64,000 nt of DNA from 21-14-0-10-47-8 sp966211795 (GTDB lineage Bacteria > Bdellovibrionota > Bdellovibrionia > Bdellovibrionales > Bdellovibrionaceae): assembly GCA_966211795.1 (NCBI GenBank), contig CBIHNW010000014.1, positions 62,001-126,000 of the forward strand. The letters are read 5' to 3'. The notes under the pieces are model-generated. The model was given only the letters and a program-made list of their open reading frames with translations, was not told the DNA's origin and did no database searches. Of this stretch, positions 24,093 to 32,602 are shown in pieces. A program made the position numbers and the translations under genes. Each line of letters starts with the position of its first letter. The stretch's first letter is position 1.

Positions 24093-24122
24093 TGATTTGT
24101 TAAAAAATGATTTGTTAAAAAA
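24093..24122 (+). repeat. Two 15-bp direct repeats upstream of rplY
   Basis: TGATTTGTTAAAAAA occurs twice head to tail (24093-24107 and 24108-24122), after a stretch of degenerate GATTCGA/GATTGCTCGATT repeats starting at 24045. It may be a protein-binding or UP-like promoter element for rplY, or slippage. Confidence 0.6.
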
Positions 24123-24158
24123 TTTAGATACGCATTCGTTAAGTAACTGGAGAAGAAA

Positions 24159-24836
24159 ATGAGCCAAAGACATGACCTCACTGTAGAAGCCCGCGAAACC
24201 GGTAAACACAACAGCCGTGCTCTTCGTCGTGACCGCAAAGTTCCAGCCGTTGTTTACGGCGCAACTCAGCCAAGCAATCTTTATATCGACGAATCTTCTG
24301 TTATTCGTTTCAACGTCCGCGCATACGAGAATGCTTTGTTCAGCTTGAAGAGCAAAGACACAAAATTGAACAACATCGTTGTTCTGATGAAAGAAGTCGT
24401 GGTTCACCCAGTGACTCGTCGTCCACAACACGTTGACCTTTTCGCGTTGGACTTGAAAAAGGCCGTTCGCGTATCGATCGAAATCAAATTGGATGGAAAA
24501 CCAATCGGTATCTCTGAGGGCGGTCTGTTGAACGTCGTCAACCGTCAGGTTGAAATCGAATGTTTGCCAACTGAAATCCCTGAGAGCATCACTGCTGACA
24601 TCTCTCACTTGGGCGTTGGCGATGCTTTGCACGTATCAGATCTGAAGATCCCAGCTGGTATCAAGCTGATCTCTTCTGCAGATACGACAATCGCGGTTGT
24701 GAACCTCTTCGTCGAAGAAGTTGTCGCAGCTCCAACGGCAGAAGCAGCAGCGGCTCCGGCAGCGGGCGCAGCGGCTCCAGCGGCGGGTGCAGCAGCAGCT
24801 CCAGCGGCAGGTGCGAAGAAAGAAGAGAAGAAGTAA
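24159..24836 (+). CDS. rplY: 50S ribosomal protein L25/Ctc type
   Basis: A 225-residue L25 of the long CTC type that binds 5S rRNA. The N-terminal L25 domain starts LTVEARETGKHNSRALRRDR and has KVPAVVYG, DLFALDLKKAVRVSIEIKLD. The C-terminal CTC domain follows (IECLPTEIPESITADISHLG). The last 40 residues are an Ala/Pro-rich tail (AAPAAGAAAPAAGAAAAPAA) ending GAKKEEKK, a common disordered extension in Bdellovibrionota and deltaproteobacteria. Ribosome site TGGAGAAG. Codons are biased, as expected for a highly expressed gene. Confidence 0.97.
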   Translation: MSQRHDLTVEARETGKHNSRALRRDRKVPAVVYGATQPSNLYIDESSVIRFNVRAYENALFSLKSKDTKLNNIVVLMKEVVVHPVTRRPQHVDLFALDLKKAVRVSIEIKLDGKPIGISEGGLLNVVNRQVEIECLPTEIPESITADISHLGVGDALHVSDLKIPAGIKLISSADTTIAVVNLFVEEVVAAPTAEAAAAPAAGAAAPAAGAAAAPAAGAKKEEKK

Positions 24837-24862
24837 TTCTCTCTCTGATTTTGAAAAATCTC

Positions 24863-24892
24863 AAAAAGGCGATGGAAACATCGCCTTTTTTA
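24863..24892 (+). terminator. Intrinsic terminator after rplY
   Basis: AAAAAGGCGATG and CATCGCCTTTTT pair perfectly around GAAA, followed by further T. Classical rho-independent terminator. Confidence 0.95.
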
Positions 24893-25067
24893 TTTTCCCC
24901 TTCGAAATGAAGCCCGCGTCTTGATGAAACTCACAAAGATTATTGCCAATGAAGCCTTTCCCACGGCAACAACCTCTTCGCAGGAAGCCTGTTGAAATGA
25001 GCCAAATCCTGTGACGAAAGTGGCCTCTTCGGTTATAAGATCCCATCTCATAAAGGACTGCTTTTCT

Positions 25068-25631
25068 ATGCATTTGATCGTTGGTCTCGGAAATCCTGGC
25101 CCCAAGTACGCCCTGACTCGTCATAATATCGGTTTCATGGCCTTGGATCTTTTTGCAACCGGCGCCGGAAATCCGCCCTGGAAGGAAGAGCACAAGGCTC
25201 ACACCTGCCGCTTTCAAATGGACGATCGCCAAATTTTGCTGGCAAAGCCGATGACCTTTATGAATTTGTCGGGCCAGTCGGTGCAGGCCTTGATGCAGTT
25301 TTATAAAATTCCGCTGGAAAATCTGGTGGTGGTCCACGACGAGATCGACATTCCCTTTGCGGCTTTGCGATTTCACAAGAATCGCGGCCATGGCGGGCAC
25401 AATGGCGTTCGCAATATCAGCGAGCTTTTGGGAACTGCGGATTATGCTCGTCTGAAACTGGGTGTGGGGCGCCCGCCCCATCCTGAAATGAAGGTTCCGG
25501 ACTTTGTATTGCAAAAGTTTTCGACCGAGGAAGCTCAGCAATTGCCTGACTTTTTGAACAAAGCAGGAGATGCTCTTGAGTCTGTTATTTTTGATGGTTT
25601 GTCGAAGGCTGCAACCAAGTTTAATGGCTAG
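25068..25631 (+). CDS. pth: Peptidyl-tRNA hydrolase
   Basis: A 187-residue enzyme that frees tRNA from dropped peptidyl-tRNA. Start ATG 25068 (MHLIVGLGNPGPKYALTRHN) is chosen by family fit and AAAGGA upstream. Motifs: LGNPGPKYALTRHNIGF with the catalytic His, KPMTFMNLSGQSV, VVHDEIDIPFAALRFHKNRG, HGGHNGVRNISELLGT. Length is typical. ychF follows by 38 bp, as in many bacteria. Confidence 0.97.
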   Translation: MHLIVGLGNPGPKYALTRHNIGFMALDLFATGAGNPPWKEEHKAHTCRFQMDDRQILLAKPMTFMNLSGQSVQALMQFYKIPLENLVVVHDEIDIPFAALRFHKNRGHGGHNGVRNISELLGTADYARLKLGVGRPPHPEMKVPDFVLQKFSTEEAQQLPDFLNKAGDALESVIFDGLSKAATKFNG

Positions 25632-25669
25632 CTGTTCGATCTTTTTTTTCGCGAAGTAGAGGTTTTATT

Positions 25670-26773
25670 ATGGCATTGCAAGTCGGTATCGTCGGTCTTC
25701 CGAATGTTGGAAAGAGCACTTTGTTTAACGCTCTCACCTCTTCTGCAAAAGCGGAAGCCGCGAACTATCCGTTCTGCACAATCGATCCAAACGTCGGCGT
25801 CGTCACCGTTCCGGATCCACGCATGGATAAAATCACGGACTTTATCAAACCTCAAAGCGTCGTTCCGACCGTGATGGAATTTGTCGATATCGCCGGCATC
25901 GTCAAGGGCGCCAGCCAAGGTGAAGGTTTGGGAAATCAGTTCCTGACCCACATCCGAAATACCGATGCTTTGATCCATGTTGTTCGTTGTTTTGCAGATG
26001 ATAACGTCATTCACGTTTCGGGATCTGTGGATCCCCTGCGTGATATGGAAGTGATCAGCACCGAGCTGATGCTGGCCGATTTGGATTCGGTCGAGAAAAA
26101 ATTAAAGCGCATTGAAAAAGGTGCGCGCACGACCACAGACAAGAAATTGAAAATGGAATTTGAAGTCACTCAAAAGATCTACGATGCCCTCAGCAAAGGT
26201 TTGCCGGCACGCTCTGTTGAGCTAAATGAAATGGAAGAGCCTTTCCGTCGCGACCTGCATCTGTTGACGGCGAAGCCCGTTCTGTATGCTTGCAACGTTT
26301 CAGATACAGATTTTGCGGCTGGTGGAAATCAGTGGGTGAAGGACGTCGAAAAGCGCGCCTCGGAAGAAGGCAACACGACCATCATGATCTGCTCGGCGAT
26401 GGAAGCGGAGATTTCTCAGCTGCCGAAAGAAGAGCAAAAAGAGTTTCTGGCGGCGATGAATGCCACCGAGCCAGGACTGCACCGCTTGATTCGCGAAGCT
26501 TACAAACTTTTGGGTCTGCAGACATACTTTACCGCTGGTGAAAAAGAAGTGCGTGCCTGGACCATTCGCAAAGGCACCAAGGCTCCGCAAGCGGCCGGCG
26601 TGATCCACACGGATTTCGAACGCGGCTTTATCCGCGCCGAAGCTTATCACTGTGAAGACCTGTTCAATTTCAAATCCGAGCAGGCCGTGAAAGATGCCGG
26701 CAAGTACCGGGTCGAAGGCAAAGAGTACATCGTCAAAGACGGCGACGTTTTGTTCTTCCGCTTTAACGTGTAG
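25670..26773 (+). CDS. ychF: Redox-regulated ATPase YchF
   Basis: A 367-residue Obg-related P-loop ATPase. G1 GIVGLPNVGKSTLFNALTSS, G3 DIAGIVKGASQGEGLGNQFL, the NxxE-type G4 (ACNVSDTDF) that favours ATP, and a C-terminal TGS domain (QAAGVIHTDFERGFIRAEAY). It associates with ribosomes and modulates stress responses in other bacteria. The G4 reads NVSD rather than the usual NVxE, a conservative change. Confidence 0.97.
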   Translation: MALQVGIVGLPNVGKSTLFNALTSSAKAEAANYPFCTIDPNVGVVTVPDPRMDKITDFIKPQSVVPTVMEFVDIAGIVKGASQGEGLGNQFLTHIRNTDALIHVVRCFADDNVIHVSGSVDPLRDMEVISTELMLADLDSVEKKLKRIEKGARTTTDKKLKMEFEVTQKIYDALSKGLPARSVELNEMEEPFRRDLHLLTAKPVLYACNVSDTDFAAGGNQWVKDVEKRASEEGNTTIMICSAMEAEISQLPKEEQKEFLAAMNATEPGLHRLIREAYKLLGLQTYFTAGEKEVRAWTIRKGTKAPQAAGVIHTDFERGFIRAEAYHCEDLFNFKSEQAVKDAGKYRVEGKEYIVKDGDVLFFRFNV

Positions 26774-26788
26774 CTGTCACGGTTGGTA

Positions 26789-28273
26789 ATGACATTCTCT
26801 GCGCTGGAGCTTGCTGCTCAGATTCGCCGACAAGATAAAACGATTTCCCAAATCGTTGATGAGATGATTGATCGCATTGAAATTTGGAATCCAAAAATCA
26901 ATGCGGTCGTTGAAACCTGCTATGACGAAGCCCGCGTCGAGGCTGAAAACAAAGACCGGGTTTTACGAGGCATGACGGATGCGGAACGAAAACTTCTGCC
27001 TCCTCTTTTCGGTGTGCCTTTTACCTGTAAAGAAATGATCTCGAATGCCGGGATGAAATCCACTCTGGGTTCCATTCATCGCAAAGACCGAATGATGGAA
27101 TTCGACGCCACGGTCATCGAGCGCATTCGAAGTGCCGGCGCGATTCTGATCGGCACCACCAACGTACCCGAAGTCGGTTTCTGGTTCGAGTGTGACAACG
27201 TCCTGTACGGAGCAACCCGCAATCCTTATGATACAAGCCGCACCAGTGGCGGAAGTTCAGGTGGCGAAGGCGCCATTCTGGGTGCCGGAGCTTCCGTTTT
27301 TGGCGTCGGCAGCGATATTGCCGGCTCGATCCGTCTACCCGCTTCGTTCTGCGGGATCTTCGGTCACAAACCTTCGGATCGCATCGTTCCGATGACCGGA
27401 CACTATCCTTTGTACAAGGACACGGCGGCGGATATCGTCGGTGCCAAATATCCATTTACGGTGCTTGGGCCACTCGCTCACACCGCTGCCGATCTCGAGG
27501 TTCTGCTGCGATTGATGGTGGGACCTGATGGCGTGGACACCAATATCAAATCAGATTTCGTGCTGAAACCATTGGTCGACAGTGCGGATGATCTCAAGGT
27601 TTTCTTTCTGCCAAACCCCGTGATTCATGGAACGTCCGAAACGGAAGCCGATATTTCGCAAAGCATTCGTCACGCCGCTCGCTACCTGAAAGAAATGGGC
27701 GCGTCGGTCGAAGAGGCGGATTCTCGCTTGATGATTCGGGCGCTGGATTTTTGGATGGCGCGCGCTTGGGCGGTCGACACCAAAGAGTTTCCGCAATATC
27801 TCACCGACAACACCAGGCTCAGCTTCGCCAAAGAATTCTCAAAAATTTTGCTCGGCAGACGCAGTTACACTTTTCCCGCGTTGATGACGGCTTTCTTGGA
27901 CAAGGTCGCAAAGAACCGCTCCGAGCAAGAGGAAAACCTGAAAGCTCTCAATGAGCTGCGAGAACTGTTAACGAAAAAACTTGGGACCACTGGCGTGCTG
28001 ATCATGCCGGTGCATCCAAGAAAAGCGCCGAAGCTAGGAGCGACTTACTTGCGACCCTTTGATTTTGCTTACACCGGCGTGGTCAATGCCTTGGGTTTTC
28101 CGGCAACGGCTGTGCCCATGGGACTTGCGGCCAATGGGTTGCCAATCGGCTTGCAAGTGATCGCGGCCGAAAACCAAGATCATCTTTGCCTCTCTGTCGC
28201 GAGGATCCTGGAAACAGGCTTTGGCGGCTGGCAAGCGCCGAAAAAAGATCCCAACGCTTTTTGGAAAACATAA
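26789..28273 (+). CDS. Amidase-signature family enzyme
   Basis: A 494-residue amidase of the amidase-signature family. The Ser-cisSer-Lys triad is visible: Lys in PPLFGVPFTCKEMISNAGMK, cisSer and nucleophile Ser in TSGGSSGGEGAILGAGASVF followed by GVGSDIAGSIRLPASFCGIF. The C-terminal VNALGFPATAVPMGLAANGL, LPIGLQVIA is also typical. The layout resembles fatty-acid-amide-hydrolase-like members (motif FEFDATVIERI...GAILIGTTNVPE) rather than GatA, because no gatB/gatC is adjacent. ATG 26789 is preferred to TTG 26783. Substrate unknown. It starts 15 bp after ychF. Confidence 0.92.
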   Translation: MTFSALELAAQIRRQDKTISQIVDEMIDRIEIWNPKINAVVETCYDEARVEAENKDRVLRGMTDAERKLLPPLFGVPFTCKEMISNAGMKSTLGSIHRKDRMMEFDATVIERIRSAGAILIGTTNVPEVGFWFECDNVLYGATRNPYDTSRTSGGSSGGEGAILGAGASVFGVGSDIAGSIRLPASFCGIFGHKPSDRIVPMTGHYPLYKDTAADIVGAKYPFTVLGPLAHTAADLEVLLRLMVGPDGVDTNIKSDFVLKPLVDSADDLKVFFLPNPVIHGTSETEADISQSIRHAARYLKEMGASVEEADSRLMIRALDFWMARAWAVDTKEFPQYLTDNTRLSFAKEFSKILLGRRSYTFPALMTAFLDKVAKNRSEQEENLKALNELRELLTKKLGTTGVLIMPVHPRKAPKLGATYLRPFDFAYTGVVNALGFPATAVPMGLAANGLPIGLQVIAAENQDHLCLSVARILETGFGGWQAPKKDPNAFWKT

Positions 28274-28325
28274 AAGTCAATTCATCCGGGGCAATGCAAA
28301 ACGCAAAATCGCCGACATGTTGCTC

Positions 28326-29144
28326 TCAAGAATAGCGATCCCAGCGCAATTGTGGATCCAAGGAACGACGGAAGTTATCGAGCAGGATATTCAGGGAAAA
28401 AACGGTCAGGAATAAAAACAGTGCGGGTCCCAGTAATAAATGCGGGTAACCCGCCAAAGCCTTCCAGCCCTCTTGCAGCAAAGCACCCCAACTGATTCCG
28501 GGTGATTTGATACCGAACCCGAGAAAACTGAGCAGACCTTCAGCCAAAATGGCGTGCGGGATTTGCAGACTCCAGTAAATGAGCAAAGGTGACGCCAGAT
28601 TCGGCGTCATGTGGCGAAAGAAAATCCGCACGGGGCCGGCACCAATGGCTTGAGCGGCTTCGACGTAATCGCGAGATTTTTCTTTCAAGATTAAATTTCG
28701 CGAAACCCGCGCAAATGGCATCCACGATCCCAAGGTCAGCACCCCGAACATGACGATCAAATCGTGCTCGACCAGCAGGGATTGAAGCAACATCGCCAGC
28801 ACCGCCATCAACATCACGCCCGGTAAAGACATGACGATGTCACAAACTCGCATCAAAATCGCATCGATCCATTTCTTCGAAAGCGCGGACAAAGCACCGT
28901 AAGCGATGCCGATCACCATTGCGGCGATCGAAGACGCAAGCCCCAAAAGAATTGAAATCTGCGCTCCTTGCAAAACGCGACTGAAGATATCTCGGCCCAG
29001 AGAATCTGTTCCGAGCCACGCCTGCGCGGTGGGCGCCTGCAACGCCGCGGAAATATCGGTCGTGGTTCCGGCTTGAGGTTCGACAAAAACCCACAACATT
29101 CCCAGACACAAAAGAATCAAAAAAGTTCGCGCTAAAAGCTTCAT
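28326..29144 (-). CDS. Oligopeptide-type ABC transporter permease (OppC/DppC-like)
   Basis: A 272-residue inner-membrane permease with about six helices. Start ATG 29144 (MKLLARTFLILLCLGMLWVF) overlaps the stop of the partner permease (TGATG). LGTDSLGRDIFSRVLQGAQI and the EAA loop YVEAAQAIGAGPVRIFFRHM are typical of DppC/OppC. The reading frame stays open for a further 180 codons upstream, but that part lies over the partner gene and is not coding. With the OppB-like gene it forms the channel. No solute-binding protein or ATPase gene is in the window, so those must be elsewhere. Confidence 0.93.
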   Translation of the reverse strand: MKLLARTFLILLCLGMLWVFVEPQAGTTTDISAALQAPTAQAWLGTDSLGRDIFSRVLQGAQISILLGLASSIAAMVIGIAYGALSALSKKWIDAILMRVCDIVMSLPGVMLMAVLAMLLQSLLVEHDLIVMFGVLTLGSWMPFARVSRNLILKEKSRDYVEAAQAIGAGPVRIFFRHMTPNLASPLLIYWSLQIPHAILAEGLLSFLGFGIKSPGISWGALLQEGWKALAGYPHLLLGPALFLFLTVFSLNILLDNFRRSLDPQLRWDRYS

Positions 29145-30061
29145 CACAATGACTTCACCCGGGTATCCGCCTGACGGCTCAAAAGATCCGTTAAAAGCTG
29201 CGAGAAAATCAAAAGCGAGCCGTAAAAAACGCTGAGGCCCAGAATCAAGGGCCAATCGCGGTTCAAAACACTTTCCACAAAATGCGAGCCCAGACCCGGG
29301 ATCGAGAAAAGAACTTCGATCAAGAAACTGCCCGAAATCAAGCTGGCAAACAGGGGGCCAATCTGCGCGAGCAATGGCAACCACGAATTCTTGAGGGCCC
29401 ACTTGGAAAGGATCTGCGCTTCTGAAAAACCCAAGGCTCGAGATGTTTGGATGTATTTTTCTCGAAGCACCAAATCCAAGCTGGAAGAAAGAACGCGGGC
29501 CATGGAAAATGCTGGCTTCAGGGCCAATAAAAAAATCGGCAAGATGTAGCTGCTGCCCTGCTCGAGCAAAGCGACCGGCAATAGCGACAAGTGAAAACCG
29601 AAAAACCAAATCAGCAATGGTCCCAGGGCAAAACTGGGGATCGACAGTCCGCAAAGCAATATCGCATCCGCCTTGCGTTCCATTTTCCAATAACGAGAGA
29701 GCAAGCTATAAGCCAGCGCAAAGCAAAGCGCGATGACGAAGGCCGAAGCGCCTAAAATAAAAGAAGTGCGACCGAACTCCCAGATCAAAGACTGAACCGT
29801 GCGCCCCACAAAATGCATCGACGAACCGAGATCGCCAGATAGCATTTGTCCTAGATAATGCAGAAATTGTGAGAAGAGATTTTCATCCAAGCGATAATGC
29901 CGACGCAATTCTTCGAGCACTTGGGCATTCAGGGCTTCTTCTTGTTGCAGGGGGCTTCCGGGAAAAAACCGCAGAAGCCCAAATGAGAAAAGAATCAGAA
30001 TCAATAGACTGACGAACGCTTGCACCAATCGAAAAAAAACAAGTTTTACAGATCTTCCCAT
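29144..30061 (-). CDS. Oligopeptide-type ABC transporter permease (OppB/DppB-like)
   Basis: A 305-residue permease with six helices. Start ATG 30061 (MGRSVKLVFFRLVQAFVSLL) lies inside the 3' end of the lytic transglycosylase gene (16-bp overlap). DppB signatures: LLRFFPGSPLQQEEALNAQV, LGDLGSSM-like SGDLGSSMHFVGRTVQSLIW, and the EAA loop YIQTSRALGFSEAQILSKWA, SIPGLGSHFVESVLNRDWPL. Forms the heterodimeric channel with the downstream gene, importing peptides or related solutes. Its translation is probably coupled to the transglycosylase, an unusual and suggestive link between wall cleavage and uptake of the products. Confidence 0.93.
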   Translation of the reverse strand: MGRSVKLVFFRLVQAFVSLLILILFSFGLLRFFPGSPLQQEEALNAQVLEELRRHYRLDENLFSQFLHYLGQMLSGDLGSSMHFVGRTVQSLIWEFGRTSFILGASAFVIALCFALAYSLLSRYWKMERKADAILLCGLSIPSFALGPLLIWFFGFHLSLLPVALLEQGSSYILPIFLLALKPAFSMARVLSSSLDLVLREKYIQTSRALGFSEAQILSKWALKNSWLPLLAQIGPLFASLISGSFLIEVLFSIPGLGSHFVESVLNRDWPLILGLSVFYGSLLIFSQLLTDLLSRQADTRVKSL

Positions 30062-32577
30062 GTTTCTTTGCTGACCAATCGCTCCGTGGATTTCACTTTC
30101 AAAGACTCGGCCAAGTATGACAAAGAATCCTTTTTGTTGCTGTACAAAAGCGAATAAACCTGAAAGTTCGAAACGACTTTCTTGACGTAGTTGCGTGTTT
30201 CCAAAAATGGAATGTGCTCGACAAATTCGTCGACGTCCAGATTGCCGAAATTCGAAAGCCAATTGCCGACGCGATGAGGTCCAGCATTATAGGCCGCCGC
30301 GATCAACGGGATGTTGCTTTCAAATTTTTTATCCAGGCGCTTTAAATACCGGGCGCCAATTTTGACGGCCGTTTCGGGCTCCAGCAACGAGCGTGGCTGA
30401 AAGTTCTTGTCGTTCATCATTTCGGCGATCTTCATCCCCGTCCCCGGCATGACTTGCATTAAGCCCAAGGCCCCGACCGGCGAAATCACGTCGCGCTTGT
30501 AAATGCTTTCGGCGCGCATGATTCCCCACACGAGCTCGCTTGGCACATCCAATTCTTTCGAATACTTGGTCACGAAATTCGCGTAAGCACGCGGGTACGC
30601 GTACTCCCACAGATAACGGACGCCTTCAAGCCCGTGCAAAGCGCGCTGCCCACCAAAATAGACCTGAGCGATGTACGCGGAACGGTGATAATTTTCGACC
30701 GTTTGGTATTCTTGCATCAGGTTCTTCAAGTAATCTTTGTTGCTGGTTTTGCGCTCGATATCAAAGAGATCCCACTTGGCCCAGTCGTTCAGACCCAAGA
30801 TCATCAAATCACGAGCCCGTTCAAATCGCTTCACCAGGACCGGATTCGCAAATGAAGGTTTTGATTCTTCAACCGTTTCGGCCGGCGCTTCGTCATCCGC
30901 ATTGTTGCTAACCGCCACCGTGCCATCACCTGTCGCCGGCATTTCTTCAGCGGCCGGCGCCGTCTCTTCTTCGGTGCGCACCATGGTGTTGGCGGCTAAA
31001 GTTTCTTCGGTTTCATTTTCTTCACCGGCTGCAGGCATGTCCTCGCTCGGGATGGTGGATTCGGCCGACGTAAAGCGCGTGATGCGATTGCCAGATTCCG
31101 AGAACGCCAGGCGCGATGTCTTTGGCGCCAGGAATTCAATTTTTTTCAGGCGATACTGGGCCGCGATCGAATAATAACTGAGCAGCTGGTCCTTCGCGAG
31201 AGATTCGAATAAAGGACGGGCTTGATCGAATTTTTCCAAGCGGTACAAGCTCATCGCCATCCAATAAGTGACGCGATCTTTAGGAAACGATTTCCAACCA
31301 CGCTTTCGGCCTTTGGACTCTTTCAATAAATTCGAGAAAGCCGTCTGCGCGCCTTGATAGTCCCCGCGCAGATACCGGATCCACGCCAAATGCCAACGAG
31401 CATCGCGGGTGAGACCCGAATTCGGAAACACCTTCATGAATTCTTGAAACTTGCGGGCGGCCCCGTCGTAATCCTGAAATTGGTAGCTCATGAAGGCCGC
31501 TTGGTACAAAGCTTCCTTGCCGAACTTTCCCCGCGGCGACAATTTATAGACACGGTAATAAGAACCAACCGCCGCCTGCGTCTCACCGGCACGGGCCGAT
31601 GTGGTCGCAAAAATATTCAGATAGCCTATGTCATTTTTTTTCTGCTCATAATAAGGCAGCAGAATATCCAATGCTTTCTTGATTTCGCCGTCATGCAACC
31701 AGTAACCGACTTCGAGACGATCGACTTCGAATTTATCGGTGACGCTTGTTTGCGTGCGCAGGGTTTGAATTTCCGAATAGGCTTTCTCATTCAAGCCCGC
31801 CCACTGAAGACTTTTGATGCGCTTGCGGCGATCATCATGTGTCACCGGACAACGAGTGGGTTGGCCTTCGAAATCATCGGTGGCCAGTTGCGGTCCCCAC
31901 TTGTCAATTTTTTGAAATTGCGGATAACCCGTGTACAGCTTTTTGATCCATTTGCAAAAAACGCCAGTGTTTCCGGTCCCGCGTTCGGCCTGCGCCAGAT
32001 AATAGATGGTTTCGGGATAATTTTCTTCGTGGCGTTGCCGGCGCTCAAGCTGCGAGAGCAAATTGCGGGCCTGCTTGAAATTCTTTTCGGCGATTTCAAT
32101 CTGCGCCAACTGGAATTGGGACTCCATCTGCATGCGCGCGTTCGGTGAAAGTTCCAGAATTTTCTGGTACTGAACCTTGGCCTGCGGAAACATCTGTTTC
32201 TGAGTCAACAATCGACCGTAATAATAATGCACGTATTCGGCGAGATTGTTTTTCTGCTTCAAAAGATCTTCGAACACCTGTTGTGCCAGATCGGTATTTC
32301 CCAGATCCAGTGCCAGCAGTGCCTTGGCCATCATCAGCAGTTTTTTCTCTTCGGGATCTTGAGTCTTCTCCACTTCTTGATCGATCTCGGCAAATTTTTT
32401 AGCCTGATCATCTTTCGAAGACTTCTGCATTTTTTCGCGGTACTGGCGAAATTTGCTCAGAAAATCTGACTGCGCAAAGGCTGGAGTTGGAGCGACTGTG
32501 GCCGACATCAAGATGCAGCAAAGAATCGCTTTTAAAAATAAATTCGTCCGTGAATTTTTGGTATTGAATTGTTTCAT
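30046..32577 (-). CDS. Soluble-lytic-transglycosylase-like protein
   Basis: An 843-residue exported protein. Start ATG 32577 gives a signal peptide (MKQFNTKNSRTNLFLKAILC, ending PAFAQ). Residues about 40-520 are TPR-like helical repeats (AKVQYQKILELSPNARMQME, GAARKFQEFMKVFPNSGLTR), as in the superhelical part of Slt70. An acidic disordered linker at about 525-600 (EENETEETLAANTMVRTEEE) follows. The C-terminal SLT domain has the catalytic Glu690 in WGIMRAESIYKRDVISPVGA, then LGLMQVMPGTG and IAAAYNAGPHRVGNWL. It cleaves the glycan strands of peptidoglycan, forming anhydromuropeptides. The two permease genes follow in an overlapping operon. Confidence 0.94.
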   Translation of the reverse strand: MKQFNTKNSRTNLFLKAILCCILMSATVAPTPAFAQSDFLSKFRQYREKMQKSSKDDQAKKFAEIDQEVEKTQDPEEKKLLMMAKALLALDLGNTDLAQQVFEDLLKQKNNLAEYVHYYYGRLLTQKQMFPQAKVQYQKILELSPNARMQMESQFQLAQIEIAEKNFKQARNLLSQLERRQRHEENYPETIYYLAQAERGTGNTGVFCKWIKKLYTGYPQFQKIDKWGPQLATDDFEGQPTRCPVTHDDRRKRIKSLQWAGLNEKAYSEIQTLRTQTSVTDKFEVDRLEVGYWLHDGEIKKALDILLPYYEQKKNDIGYLNIFATTSARAGETQAAVGSYYRVYKLSPRGKFGKEALYQAAFMSYQFQDYDGAARKFQEFMKVFPNSGLTRDARWHLAWIRYLRGDYQGAQTAFSNLLKESKGRKRGWKSFPKDRVTYWMAMSLYRLEKFDQARPLFESLAKDQLLSYYSIAAQYRLKKIEFLAPKTSRLAFSESGNRITRFTSAESTIPSEDMPAAGEENETEETLAANTMVRTEEETAPAAEEMPATGDGTVAVSNNADDEAPAETVEESKPSFANPVLVKRFERARDLMILGLNDWAKWDLFDIERKTSNKDYLKNLMQEYQTVENYHRSAYIAQVYFGGQRALHGLEGVRYLWEYAYPRAYANFVTKYSKELDVPSELVWGIMRAESIYKRDVISPVGALGLMQVMPGTGMKIAEMMNDKNFQPRSLLEPETAVKIGARYLKRLDKKFESNIPLIAAAYNAGPHRVGNWLSNFGNLDVDEFVEHIPFLETRNYVKKVVSNFQVYSLLYSNKKDSLSYLAESLKVKSTERLVSKETWEDL

Positions 32578-32602
32578 GAGTGTTCCCATGATAGCGAAAG
32601 AT

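Noticed and set aside
28326..29690. A 454-codon version of the OppC-like permease
   Set aside because: The extra N-terminus is read over the upstream permease gene out of frame with it; the ATG at 29144 gives the family N-terminus and an overlapping stop-start.
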